Of a DNA stretch of 64,000 nucleotides, positions 10,601 through 19,166 are shown piece by piece (within the stretch, counting starts at the first letter, position 1; every line of letters starts with the position of its first letter). This DNA comes from Sphaerolaimus hirsutus (lineage: Eukaryota > Nematoda > Chromadorea > Monhysterida > Sphaerolaimidae): positions 29,275,785-29,339,784 of the forward strand of contig OZ038452.1 in NCBI GenBank assembly GCA_964036195.1. The letters run 5' to 3'. Position numbers and translations under genes: made by a program. The notes below the pieces were generated by a model. That model ran no database searches and was not told the origin of the DNA. It saw only the letters and a program-made list of their open reading frames with translations.

Positions 10601-13600
10601 GTTTAAAAAAAAGTCAAACGTTTCCACAAGCAATTCCCTACTCCAGCCATTTTTTATGTTGCGAGGTAATGTCGGACCAATTAAGCTAAGAATCACCTTT
10701 CCCGAGGGTTGCAATGATACCCCCGCGGCATTTTGAATTTCCAGTAAACATTGTGAGACACCATGTACAAAGTACTTATCTACGACGTCGACACCATGTC
10801 CAGCCGAGAAAATGTTCTCGGCATCACAGGCATTTAGCACACAGCGAATTATCAAAGCGTCATACGAGCTCGCAAGGGTAAGTTCACTGATTGCAGCTGC
10901 GATTGTGGGCAGCCTTTTGCCACTAAATAGTGTCTTCGATGAATGCACAATTAGTGGCAAATTTGACTTAGCACAATCGCGTGAAAGCATAGTATTCAAT
11001 GAACTCCCCGTGCTGTTGCCGATCAACAGAACGGTGTAAAAATAGTCATACGGGCGATCATTATCGATGGGAAACGCTGGGGGTTCAATTCTAATCGCGC
11101 ACGTGTGATCTATATCTCTCCAGTCACAGGTTGGGCCCATATTGACCCCATTATTTAACATCCGAATCACGTCAGTCATTTTTCTTGGCTTTTTGCCAAT
11201 CTTCGGATCAATAAGCTGAGTGCCGTCATCCGTCAATTGCGGGCTTTCAACATAATGGCCAAAACTCTTGGCGCATTTCAACCTCGTTGAGTCGGCCAAG
11301 AGGGCGAGCCGGAACGGTTTGCAAATTTTCGTTTTGAGCGACCTCCAGCCAGCACCACGTACCTGTTTGGATAATTTCGCATGTAGTTGTGATGTGCGCA
11401 ATGTGGCCGCAATGCTTGCCTGGGTGTGGCCGGCGTAGGTGCCGTCAACAGGTTGCGCCGCCGTCCCCGACTGTCCAGCCGTCTCACCTCCTATGACGTT
11501 TGATTTTATCGAATAGATATTTCTACAGTCACATAAGTCAGAGACAGAAAAATGTAAGTTTTGTTTACCTTGGAAAACATCATCATCGCCACATAGCACC
11601 ACATCGGCACCATCGCCCTGCTCGGCTACAGCGTGCGACTTGTTCGGATCGGCATTCCCGCCCGCCGGGCCGCCGTACCGAAACATGGTGTCTGAAATCA
11701 ACGTAAATCCATTTAATAAAGTATGAGAGTGTTTCACCACCTCACAATAAAATGTAGTGACTAGCAGTGACACACCTGTTGTTGCCGATTGCGAGTGCGT
11801 CACAATCACTTGTTCACTCTCTATTACCGGCTCTCTGAGCGCCGCCATCACGCGTTGTGTCTTTTGGTACGCTGTTTTTTGTTTCGGCGTCGGGCCACCA
11901 CGACCTGCAATAATCAATGATCTATTCATTTCATTACAGTGATTTGGCACTATTGATAACATAAGTGAGAGAAGTACCCATAGAAGTACCCATAGATATC
12001 CCCCATAGCACGTACCTCGCTGATTTCGAAAATTACCGCGACCACCGGCGCCGCCTCGGGCACCACCACCACGCTGTTGTCCGCCGCCTCTGTTGGATTT
12101 GCCACGATTGCCTGAATTGCCAGCACCGCGCGCATTCGAGGTGCCAGTCGATTGGCCTTTGTTGACCGTTTCAAGGATTGCGGGCATGTAGCCGCGGCGA
12201 AGTGTCGCATTTGTGCGTTGCTGCGAGCAAAAGACTTTTTGTGTTCTATCTTTATTTGTATAAAGATTATTGTTCACCCAGCTATTATTTGTGACTAGTA
12301 GTATGGGTTGACGTAACTGTAGCATCATCTCATTCAAATTTACATGAAAATCTAGAGATAATTTGGCAGTTGTAGTTGGTGGACATTTTTTTCTGGTATA
12401 TCTATAGTTTCCGCCCCTAAAAAACGTAGAAAAGTCAAGTACTAGAACCTTTTCGATATAGTTCTCCGGCGCTACCAAATTTGCCTGCACCGACGCGTAC
12501 ACATTGGCCGTGTCACGGGCATCCCACTGTTTTGCTTCATCGAAGGCCGCAAATAAGCCTTCATCTTCCAGCCGCTCTATTTCGCCATTTTCCGTGCGGT
12601 GGGTGAACGCCGATTCTTCTGTCAAGTTGGCACGTACTTCCGTCCATGCCATGCCGTATAGGTTCATATACGGCGCCAGGTAGAAGGGGCCATGTGACGT
12701 CGGTATAGCGCACTGTATTGGTTGGTAAAACGTGTCGTAAGCAGTATACATAGCAACAAACAAAGCTGCTTCAGGGATTAAGTAAACAAAATGTAGCACT
12801 TGAAAATCGAGTTTTGTTTTCCGTCTTATAACCCAACATACATAACGAATTTGATGTGATACATAACGAATTTGATCTGATTTACATGCCCTTAATTCAT
12901 AATAATAAACCCACACCCGTAAAGGCACCTCGAGTTTTCCTTTTATACCGCCACACATTAATGCGCCCTGCCAGCCAGACGGCGGAAATTCCCCCGCACA
13001 GCGGATGGTTCGGTTTGTTTTGACCCAACCGTTCGGCCCATACGCATTGCCCGATGACCATAGCAGCTGTCTGTGTGCGTACATTTCATATACCAATTTC
13101 ATCAAAAATTTTATTTTAATAACTCTATCGACAGCTATCCAAAATGATGCCATATACATTATTAATATATGACATTTATCAGTCCGGACCATCAATAGGA
13201 CATAGTGTTGTCCAGAGAGCATCATGCTAACGCTCTGGACAACTATTCTAAGACAATGATAATTTTTGTCATTCACTAAAAATACCTTCCAAAACGATAA
13301 AGTTGCCTTAACCCAACTAATTTTGGGTAGTTGTCCAGAGGGTGCCCTGGTTACCCCATGGACAACAGAGATTAGATATTCGTTTTTACCATTATTAGTT
13401 ATATATTTGGTGTCAAACCGTGAATTGTATGCCATCCCTTTTTTTGTGGACTGTTGTCCAGGGAGTATCCTCAATAGCCCCGTGATATTAAGTATTGAAT
13501 TGATAAATAAGTTGACATTCATTGTAATTTCAATGAGGACCAGTTCTATAACTGTTTTCCAATTTTTTTTAGAATGTTGTCTAGAGAGCTTCCTAGTTAA

Positions 13601-15085
13601 CCCCTGGACAACTTGTTGTAAATGAGCTAAAAAGTCTGCAATGATCTTATTTTCAATAAAAGACTGTAAACGACTATCCCATCTATTTACGTAATCTTTC
13701 CTACGGGGAATGTGTGTATCTCGATGGACAAATATTTGTAAATTATCTGTTGTATATCTAGCTATCCTATCCCTATCAAAATTTGATTGTCTTGCGCATT
13801 TCCAGCCAGAAACGTACCTAAAACCCGCATTGTTATCGACGGCACTCTGTATTATTGTTTTCAATGTCGCGTATGCAACTGTGTCCATTGCATATTCCCT
13901 GCAGTCGTACAATTGGCCCGTATCGCTGTCTCTTCCGTCACCAATCTTGAACCACTTTTCTGCCACGTCCAGTTTTAGGGCTTCAACATGGCGGGTCACT
14001 TGCATCCAGACTCGAAATAATTCACGTTTGTATTCGTGAAATTCTGCAGACCACTTGGTGCCATCGTTTGACCCAAATCGCCCGTTTAGCGCCTTGGCCA
14101 TGCTCGACATGTGTGCCGGTGCACATGCCAGGGCTTCCGCCTGAGTAAATTGTAGTATTGTTGTCTCATGTATTAGATCACAAATATCCCAGATTTTAGA
14201 GAGCTCGAATATAAACAATTTATTTTCAATGTATCGTATTTCCATCCCATTTTTCTGTAATTCCATCCGAATTTGCAATATTATTATAATATATTGCGAG
14301 ACTTTTAGTTGAGGAATAACTTTGATTAAAAACACAAATCTAAAAAACAACCTTAAACTCACATATATCATGCCGTTCAAAATGCACTCGAAAACTTCCC
14401 CGTGCACGTGTACTTGCCATGGGTAAAAGCCACTGAAGGGGTCGCTGGGGTCGTCCAGCACAATCACAATGTCAGACATGTTAGGCTTGAACGGTGCCGC
14501 CACCACACCTGACGGTTTTGGCGTAACCATCGGCGTCTGTGTGTAGGTAGAAACATCAGTTAGGGTCGAAACGATAAGGTTATATTTCGCAGAGTTGTAT
14601 ATTATTATGCCAAAAAACTTCTTAAAATTTATTAATCGTATTCCCATCCAGTATCGTGGATAAATATCAACATAAGCACACATTGTATGTACTGTATCAA
14701 ACATCTCAGAAATGGCACGTTGCCAAGTACAATTAAGTAATATGCCCGCCATATCAAAGAAAAATCTCACCTCCGCACCAACGCGCACCGTGTGGACTCG
14801 CTTTGCTTGTGTTGTCGATTGGCCCTGGCTTGGGTCGATGCGCCGCTTTGGAGCTGCAGAGCGGTACAGCGTGCCGGGTTGGCAACTTGCCAAGTTCGCT
14901 GTCTGCCCAGCGCTCGACGATGCCCCCATTGTGTTATCAGCCAATTGTAGTGCCCACAGACGATTTTGACATTGATTCATCAGAACGGCGTGTGCGTCAT
15001 GACTCTGTGAGAAATATAAAGTAGAAGATTTTACTTGAAAAATTCCATCTGTTGTCACCCGTATCAGATAGATGTTTAATTTCAT
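10586..15085 (-). CDS. Gag-like protein with RGG box and SGNH esterase domain; eight in-frame introns
   Basis: One continuous reading frame. GC-rich exon-like blocks are separated by AT-rich segments with splice sites. Exons: 15035-15085 (doubtful), 14771-15004, 14363-14536, 13818-14140, 12949-13070, 12449-12768, 12016-12220, 11776-11904, 11569-11691, 10586-11490. All junction phases agree. The N-terminal half (APAHMSSMAKALNGRFG, MAWTEVRANLTEESAF) is alpha-rich and unrecognised, plausibly nucleocapsid-like. The exon 12016-12220 carries an RGG-rich RNA-binding tract (GGGQQRGGGARGGAGGRG). The last exon starts an SGNH domain (VLLIGNSTGSS block I, IRCVLNACDAEN block III) that is cut by a stop at 10586-10588 before block V. 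The first Met in frame after the inverted repeat is at 15085; a GTG further out lies in the repeat and is not credible. Expected role: binding of the element's RNA, as for LINE ORF1p. Confidence 0.75.
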   Translation of the reverse strand: MKLNIYLIRVTTDGIFQVKSSTLYFSQSHDAHAVLMNQCQNRLWALQLADNTMGASSSAGQTANLASCQPGTLYRSAAPKRRIDPSQGQSTTQAKRVHTVRVGAEVRFFFDMAGILLNCTWQRAISEMFDTVHTMCAYVDIYPRYWMGIRLINFKKFFGIIIYNSAKYNLIVSTLTDVSTYTQTPMVTPKPSGVVAAPFKPNMSDIVIVLDDPSDPFSGFYPWQVHVHGEVFECILNGMIYVSLRLFFRFVFLIKVIPQLKVSQYIIIILQIRMELQKNGMEIRYIENKLFIFELSKIWDICDLIHETTILQFTQAEALACAPAHMSSMAKALNGRFGSNDGTKWSAEFHEYKRELFRVWMQVTRHVEALKLDVAEKWFKIGDGRDSDTGQLYDCREYAMDTVAYATLKTIIQSAVDNNAGFRYVSGWKCARQSNFDRDRIARYTTDNLQIFVHRDTHIPRRKDYVNRWDSRLQSFIENKIIADFLAHLQQVVQGLTRKLSRQHSKKNWKTVIELVLIEITMNVNLFINSILNITGLLRILPGQQSTKKGMAYNSRFDTKYITNNGKNEYLISVVHGVTRAPSGQLPKISWVKATLSFWKVFLVNDKNYHCLRIVVQSVSMMLSGQHYVLLMVRTDKCHILIMYMASFWIAVDRVIKIKFLMKLVYEMYAHRQLLWSSGNAYGPNGWVKTNRTIRCAGEFPPSGWQGALMCGGIKGKLEVPLRVWVYYYELRACKSDQIRYVSHQIRYVCWVIRRKTKLDFQVLHFVYLIPEAALFVAMYTAYDTFYQPIQCAIPTSHGPFYLAPYMNLYGMAWTEVRANLTEESAFTHRTENGEIERLEDEGLFAAFDEAKQWDARDTANVYASVQANLVAPENYIEKVLVLDFSTFFRGGNYRYTRKKCPPTTTAKLSLDFHVNLNEMMLQLRQPILLVTNNSWVNNNLYTNKDRTQKVFCSQQRTNATLRRGYMPAILETVNKGQSTGTSNARGAGNSGNRGKSNRGGGQQRGGGARGGAGGRGNFRNQRGTCYGGYLWVLLWVLLSLMLSIVPNHCNEMNRSLIIAGRGGPTPKQKTAYQKTQRVMAALREPVIESEQVIVTHSQSATTGVSLLVTTFYCEVVKHSHTLLNGFTLISDTMFRYGGPAGGNADPNKSHAVAEQGDGADVVLCGDDDVFQGKQNLHFSVSDLCDCRNIYSIKSNVIGGETAGQSGTAAQPVDGTYAGHTQASIAATLRTSQLHAKLSKQVRGAGWRSLKTKICKPFRLALLADSTRLKCAKSFGHYVESPQLTDDGTQLIDPKIGKKPRKMTDVIRMLNNGVNMGPTCDWRDIDHTCAIRIEPPAFPIDNDRPYDYFYTVLLIGNSTGSSLNTMLSRDCAKSNLPLIVHSSKTLFSGKRLPTIAAAISELTLASSYDALIIRCVLNACDAENIFSAGHGVDVVDKYFVHGVSQCLLEIQNAAGVSLQPSGKVILSLIGPTLPRNIKNGWSRELLVETFDFFLNWSVR
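10601..10607 (-). promoter_or_regulatory. Candidate -1 ribosomal frameshift heptamer T TTA AAC
   Basis: On the minus strand the codons read TTT TTA AAC, the canonical X XXY YYZ slippery pattern in the zero frame, five codons before the TGA at 10586-10588. A -1 slip enters the overlapping frame that supplies SGNH block V. The run of eight T also makes a one-base deletion, in the genome or the assembly, an equally good explanation. I did not identify a convincing downstream pseudoknot by eye. Confidence 0.45.
11491..11568 (-). other. Intron 8 of the gag/SGNH gene: 78 nt, stop-free
   Basis: Donor TTCCAAG|GTAAACAAAAC, acceptor AAACGTCATAG|GAGG, phase 1, 26 codons without stop. Confidence 0.75.
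11692..11775 (-). other. Intron 7 of the gag/SGNH gene: 84 nt, stop-free
   Basis: Donor ACAACAG|GTGTGTCACT, acceptor GTTGATTTCAG|ACACC, phase 1, 28 codons without stop. Confidence 0.75.
11905..12015 (-). other. Intron 6 of the gag/SGNH gene: 111 nt, stop-free
   Basis: Donor CGAG|GTACGTGC, acceptor ATTATTGCAG|GTCG, phase 1, 37 codons without stop. It lies directly after the RGG tract. Confidence 0.75.
12221..12448 (-). other. Intron 5 of the gag/SGNH gene: 228 nt, stop-free
   Basis: Donor AAAAG|GTTCTAGTAC, acceptor TTTGCTCGCAG|CAACG, phase 0, 76 codons without stop. Confidence 0.65.
12766..12948 (-). other. Intron 4 of the gag/SGNH gene: 180 or 183 nt, stop-free
   Basis: Donor GGCG|GTATAAAAGG, phase 1. 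Tandem acceptors CCTGAAG|CAG|CT (NAGNAG type) end at 12769 or 12766, and both keep frame. Confidence 0.65.
13071..13817 (-). other. Intron 3 of the gag/SGNH gene: 747 nt, stop-free, with internal TTGTCCAGAG repeats
   Basis: Donor TTTTAG|GTACGTTTC, acceptor GTACGCACACAG|ACAG, phase 2 on both sides, 249 codons without stop. Inside, a TTGTCCAGAG-like word recurs in both orientations about every 120-130 nt (13205-13230, 13330-13370, 13440-13480, 13570-13615). This suggests a structured RNA or array. Confidence 0.75.
14141..14362 (-). other. Intron 2 of the gag/SGNH gene: 222 nt, stop-free
   Basis: Donor TAT|GTGAGTTTAAGG, acceptor CAATTTACTCAG|GCG, phase 0, 74 codons without stop. Confidence 0.75.
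14537..14770 (-). other. Intron 1 of the gag/SGNH gene: 234 nt, stop-free
   Basis: Donor GAG|GTGAGATTTTT, acceptor CTACACACAG|ACG, phase 0, 78 codons with no stop in the gene's frame. The inferred peptide is rich in F, I, Y and N, as expected of translated AT-rich intron. Confidence 0.75.
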
Positions 15086-15098
15086 AGTTATGCCCCAT

Positions 15099-15242
15099 GC
15101 AATAGTCTGACGTGAAATGTCGAGTTGTTCTCTGACGTAAAATGATGACGTGGAATGATAAAAATTTAATTTTTCAATTCGCTCTAGTTGTGGCTGATAA
15201 CACTCAGTATTGGACACGATTAAGGTATTGATTCATAGATTA
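15099..15242 (-). repeat. Right terminal inverted repeat of the RT unit
   Basis: Reverse complement of 5073-5228 with the 58-bp identical core. The minus-strand gene begins immediately inside it, so the repeat may hold the promoter, as its left copy may for the plus-strand gene. Confidence 0.85.
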
Positions 15243-15552
15243 TCCTTAGAAAATTGTATTGTCGTCACACGAGTGTAGTGTAAAAGGGGCCTTATTTTGC
15301 TGTTTTGTTTGGCTGAATGTTGATTGCACTAATACATACAATGTTAATGAAGAGCTATTGTTACCGTGTTAACGTTATAAGTCATAAATACTATTTATGT
15401 GTTTCAATTTTTCCATGTATAGCATTGACCTGACCCCCATAGGCCCCCATTGACCTAACACCCAGGTGTTATACAAGTTTTAAAAAAGTTCACTGAAAAT
15501 TGCTCCAATCTTATATAACCCCTGCATGTTATAAACGGATAAATACATTAAA
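15243..15552. other. Non-coding flank of the RT unit
   Basis: Contains GTCGTCACACGAGTGTAGTG and AAAAGGGGCC (15263-15293), resembling the segment outside the left repeat. The rest shows no gene or clear repeat. Confidence 0.35.
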
Positions 15553-15625
15553 CAACAAATACTACAGTTTGTAATCCGGGCAATGCAAAACAGACAGTAA
15601 AACAATGACTGTGTTATGTTAGAAC

Positions 15626-16362
15626 TAGTGATGACAAAAAGCGCCAACGTTTTGGCCAGAGTTGTTAAAAGTACTGAACTTTTTTCAAAGTATACGTAAA
15701 CATAAAGTATTTATTTTTTACTCACCCCCTGAGTACAGAAAACGTAAAGTATTTTTTTTACTTTTACTCGAGTAAACTCTGAGTGAATGAGTGAAATACT
15801 CTGCCCCTCAGAAAACGTATTTTTGAGTATGTTTTGGAAAATTTGCGCACAATTTTCACTTAAAATTACTCAATTTCATAGTTTTTTTTTACCATTCTGA
15901 CCTTCAAATTCACAAGTACATGTGTTATGTTAGTATTTTTAGCAATTTTTTTCCTATTTTCGCTTTTTCACCCCCTTTTTTCCCATCTATGCCTGGAAAA
16001 AGCCTATAAAAACCCTATCTGAAATACGTATCCTGTACTCGAGTACTTTCAAAAAGTATACGCAAGTACAGCTACTTTTTTCAAAGTGTACGTAAACGTA
16101 TTTACTCAGTACTTGAGTAATCGTACTTTTTGAGTAAACGTAAATATGTTTAAACAACTATGGTTTTGGCACCAAGCACCAAAAGCGCCATGGCGCTTTT
16201 CCGTCCCCCAGCGCCAAGCGCCGATGGCACCAGAGCAATTTATGGCACCAGAGCGTCAAGTGCCCCAATGGTGCCAGAGGAATTGAGCGCCAAGCGCCAA
16301 GAGCGCCATGGCGCATTTTGCTTTGTCACTAGCGCCAGCGCCATGGCGCTTTTCCAGCACTA
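15626..16362. mobile_element. hAT-like family D element (TAGTGATG) with GGCGCC words, split by family C
   Basis: The left end TAGTGATGACAAAAAGCGCC and right end GGCGCTTTTCCAGCACTA are inverted. Flanks GTTAGAAC and GGTTGAAC agree at 6/8. The subterminal array of GCGCCATGGCGCTTTT words spans 16184-16350. A family C element is nested at 15657-16162. Confidence 0.75.
15657..16162. mobile_element. hAT-like family C element, 506 bp, nested in family D
   Basis: CAGAGTTGTTAAAAGTACTG at the left and CAACTATG at the right, with a perfect 8-bp duplication GTTTTGGC (15649-15656 and 16163-16170). The interior is built from ACGTAAA and ACTCGAGTA words in both orientations. Confidence 0.9.
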
Positions 16363-16393
16363 GGTTGAACCTGTTTTATACCATCTACATATT

Positions 16394-16828
16394 GGCCTGT
16401 CGGGAAAGTTTCTTTCCGTTTCCGGCTCGCCGCCCCTTGTATCGGCGTGGGTTGTGAGCTTTCAGTTGGCGTATGTAAGCTGGAATTTCAGCTCAACGTA
16501 AAATTCCAAATAAAAAATTTACCGTGAAATTGATTACATTAAAGTGAATGATAATAGATGTTGTCTCCAACTTTGAGTTGCCGCCCGACCAATTTTACAC
16601 CGCAATTTCATTGCAAAAATCAAAAACTCCGGAAACGGTGCACCGTGGGTTTTGGATATTATTACAAGATGTGTTAGTATTGGGTGCAGTTTTATGTAAT
16701 CAATTTCGCCGTAAAATTTCACGCTGGAATAATTCCCACTTGAATGCACCAGTGGAAGCCACTAGGATCGTCCAGGACGGTCCAACGCGAGACAATCGGG
16801 AAACGGAACGAAACTTTCCCGACAGCCC
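16394..16828. mobile_element. GGCCTGTCGGGAAAG inverted-repeat element, 435 bp
   Basis: GGCCTGTCGGGAAAGTTTC at the left and GAAACTTTCCCGACAGCCC at the right form long inverted repeats. It is inserted in a family G copy. No TSD is clear (ATT before, GAC after). An ORF crosses it (16548-16841, plus) with no recognisable domain. Confidence 0.75.
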
Positions 16829-17047
16829 GACACTTACGTAAGTCTATAGACTCTCATACATGCGTTTATTGTTGCATTTTTCCACGTCTGCATACGTTAC
16901 AAACAACAAATTAGTACCGGGAGTTCAAAATATTTCTGGCGAAATTATAAGCCCCCCCCTCGAAATACCCCCACTCTTTAAACCCCTCTCAAAATTCTCA
17001 CTCTGAAACAATCACCCCCAGGAGGTATTTCGAAAAAACGGTAGTTG

Positions 17048-17346
17048 AATATGATTCTCAATCAACTTGTTATTTTTACTTGGCTTTTGCATTTCAATGC
17101 CACTCGCCTGTGATTGTGCACTTGCGGAACTGGCTGCTGGATGCGCGAACAATTCCCCTTGCCATTTCCTAATGTAAATTCAGACCGACACTTTATATTT
17201 TGAATAAGTTGACACTGGGTGGTTGGATGAAAGTAAGTTTAAGAACGAGTGACGTTTTACATGACATTTGACACTTTGCAGTGTCTGGGACTGCCGCAGG
17301 GCACATTCAATGGGAATGTGGGCCGCACGTAAGGCCACCGAAAAAC
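17048..17346. other. Non-coding segment
   Basis: No gene or repeat boundary recognised. A short TTTGACACTTTGCAG then CTGGGACTGCCGCAGGG at 17267-17300 resembles the end of a fold-back family E element. Confidence 0.3.
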
Positions 17347-17549
17347 TGTATACTCCGGTTACTTTACACCCTGCACGCGTGGTTCCCGCTGGAAGTGTGC
17401 CAACGATGGTTAACGCGTGCGAGTTTCATAAAAAGATGACAAAATTGATTGTTGTTATAATGTGTTTCATTAACATATTCACATCGATGAATTTTTTAAA
17501 TCTTTTTACGGAAATCGCATGATTCAATAATCACTGGCACACTTCCAAC

Positions 17550-19018
17550 CAACGATGGGTAAGTTCTCAAAAAAACAAACACTTTCTGTGTTTTGAGTTT
17601 TTCAAAAATGAATACCTGTGTTTTGAGTTTTTTTCTTGAAAAAAACTTGAGTAACTCTGTTTTTATTTCTGTGTTTTTTGTAAAAACTCGAGTTTTTTTG
17701 AGTTTTTTCTAAAAAAACTCGAGTTTTTTTTCCAAAAAAATCGAGTTTTCCCCCAATTTTTTTTTGATTTACAGCATTTCAGTCAGGAAACAGTGGTTTT
17801 CTTATAAAATATTGGTTTTGCGCATGTTTTAACCCCACATAACATTTGTGTATTCATTCAAGTGTCAAAAAAGTCCATAAAAATGTCCACAATGAGGACA
17901 TCAACATCACAACACCAGCAACAAAATCCCCAGAAACGACAATTTACACAGTACTCCAAAATTCTTACATGGATGTGCACTGTATGGAAGACTACGGAAT
18001 TGATTTGAACTACAACTACCATATTACCTCGAAATACCCCCATGGGCATTATTATTTCGTCAGAAAGTTTTGTAAGGATCATGGAAAATAGTAGGCATTT
18101 ACATACCCAAAACAGGTTATAAATGCGTACAAACAGGATGTATTTGAAATAAACATGTAGATAGCTACACAACCTAGTACAGTCTATGTGTAGCTGCGAT
18201 GCAAATTAGCAGTAATAAATACATCATGTAAACACCTTCCCAGTCACGTCCGGCACCCATTTTTTGATTTTACTTCTCACATCCTATACCCAGTTCTAGG
18301 GTGCCGCATAGGCTGAAACTTGGGGGAGATATTGGCGCAACCCCCCTCTACCTTGCATGAATTAGGGGGGTCGCGGCGACCCCTCTAATTCATGCGAGGT
18401 AGAGGGGGGTTGCGCCAATATCTCCCCCAAGTTTCAGCTTCTGGCGCGCCCTAGAACTGGAGATAGGGTGTCACAAGTACGATCAAAAATAGTGTGCCGG
18501 ACGTGACCGGGAAGGTGTTTACATTGGATACATAATGTACATCATCCCGAAGGGGGGTATTTCGAGAGGGGCGGGTCTTAATATTTCACCAGTCCATTTT
18601 GAGGGGAGTTCATTCAAGGGGGGGGGGGGTAATTCAAGGTAATAAGGTATACTTAAATGTCAAAACTTAAATTGTCAAATCCACCATGCGATGTGCATGC
18701 CATCTTGAATTTCTTTTTTGTACCATTATAAAATATGAATACATTATGTATTTACATATTTACATACTATAGATGCTTATCTTATCTCGTTTAGTTTAAC
18801 TGAATTAATGTGCATTCAACCGCTTCGCTGAAAAAAACACAAAAACTCAAAAAACTTTTCTGTGTTTCCGTGTTTCTGTGTTTCTGTGTTCTCCAAAAAA
18901 AAACTCATTTGAGTTTTGAGTTTTTCAAAATTTATGAGTTTCCGTGTTTCTGTGTAAAACAAAAACACAGAAACTCAATGAGTTTCTGTGTTCAATTTCT
19001 GTGTTTTTTCCATCGTTG
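17550..19018. mobile_element. hAT-like family J element (CAACGATGG...CCATCGTTG), 1469 bp
   Basis: Perfect 8-bp duplication CTTCCAAC at 17542-17549 and 19019-19026. Subterminal arrays consist of TTTCTGTGTTTTGAGTTTTT-like words at 17570-17750 and 18820-19000. The interior contains a fold-back (18228-18523) and family G pieces (17995-18065, 18552-18640). Confidence 0.85.
18228..18523. mobile_element. Fold-back element with a near-perfect central hairpin
   Basis: Outer TGTAAACACCTTCCC and GGGAAGGTGTTTACA are inverted. The centre around 18370 reads AATTAGGGGGGTCGCGGCGACCCCTCTAATT with long matching arms containing GCGCAACCCCCCTCTACC and its complement. No ORF. Confidence 0.8.
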
Positions 19019-19166
19019 CTTCCAACACGAGACATAAATCAGTGCGAGGGCAGAGTATCATGTACGCCGAGTATACGGCTGGCGGAACCACGGTCACGCT
19101 CGCAGAACAACAAAGTCCGTCGCGGGATGAAATCGATTTGAATCCATTCGAGGAAATACTGTTGTG

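Larger units (their letters stand above)
5073..15242. mobile_element. 10.2-kb inverted-repeat-bounded unit encoding an endonuclease-reverse transcriptase
   Basis: The plus strand from 5073 and the minus strand from 15242 share an inverted repeat of about 150 bp, of which 58 bp (from CCTTAATCGTG) are identical. Between them lie a convergent plus-strand gene (about 5270-6298) and, on the minus strand, a gag-like/SGNH gene and an APE-endonuclease/RT ORF. No RNase H, integrase, DDE transposase, tyrosine recombinase or protein-primed polymerase motif was seen. No TSD could be found at the repeat edges, so the outer limits are provisional. It may be a composite element or a DNA-mobile unit that captured a LINE. 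Confidence 0.6.
15553..17047. mobile_element. Family G element split by two later insertions
   Basis: Family G interior runs 15553-15625 (GCAATGCAAAACAGACAG, GTGTTATGTTAGAAC), continues at 16363-16393 (TTATACCATCTACAT) and at 16829-17047 (AGACTCTCATACATG, TTATTGTTGCAT, C-rich words, AGGAGGTATTTCG). The interruptions are the family D element and the GGCCTGTCGGG element listed separately. Confidence 0.65.
17349..19075. mobile_element. TA-flanked family K element split by family J
   Basis: GTATACTCCGGTTACTTTAC at the left and GCCGAGTATAC at the right. The left half (17349-17549) and right half (19019-19075) match the undivided copies at 22968-23247 and 61121-61371. Confidence 0.7.

Noticed and set aside
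15005-15034. A 30-nt GT...CACAG segment near the start of the gag/SGNH gene as a ninth intron
   Set aside because: Far shorter than usual spliceosomal introns. The acceptor may belong to a longer intron beginning nearer the inverted repeat, so it is not counted among the eight.
16548-16841. 97-residue plus-strand ORF as a transposase
   Set aside because: Inside the GGCCTGTCGGG element, but no catalytic motif and too short.
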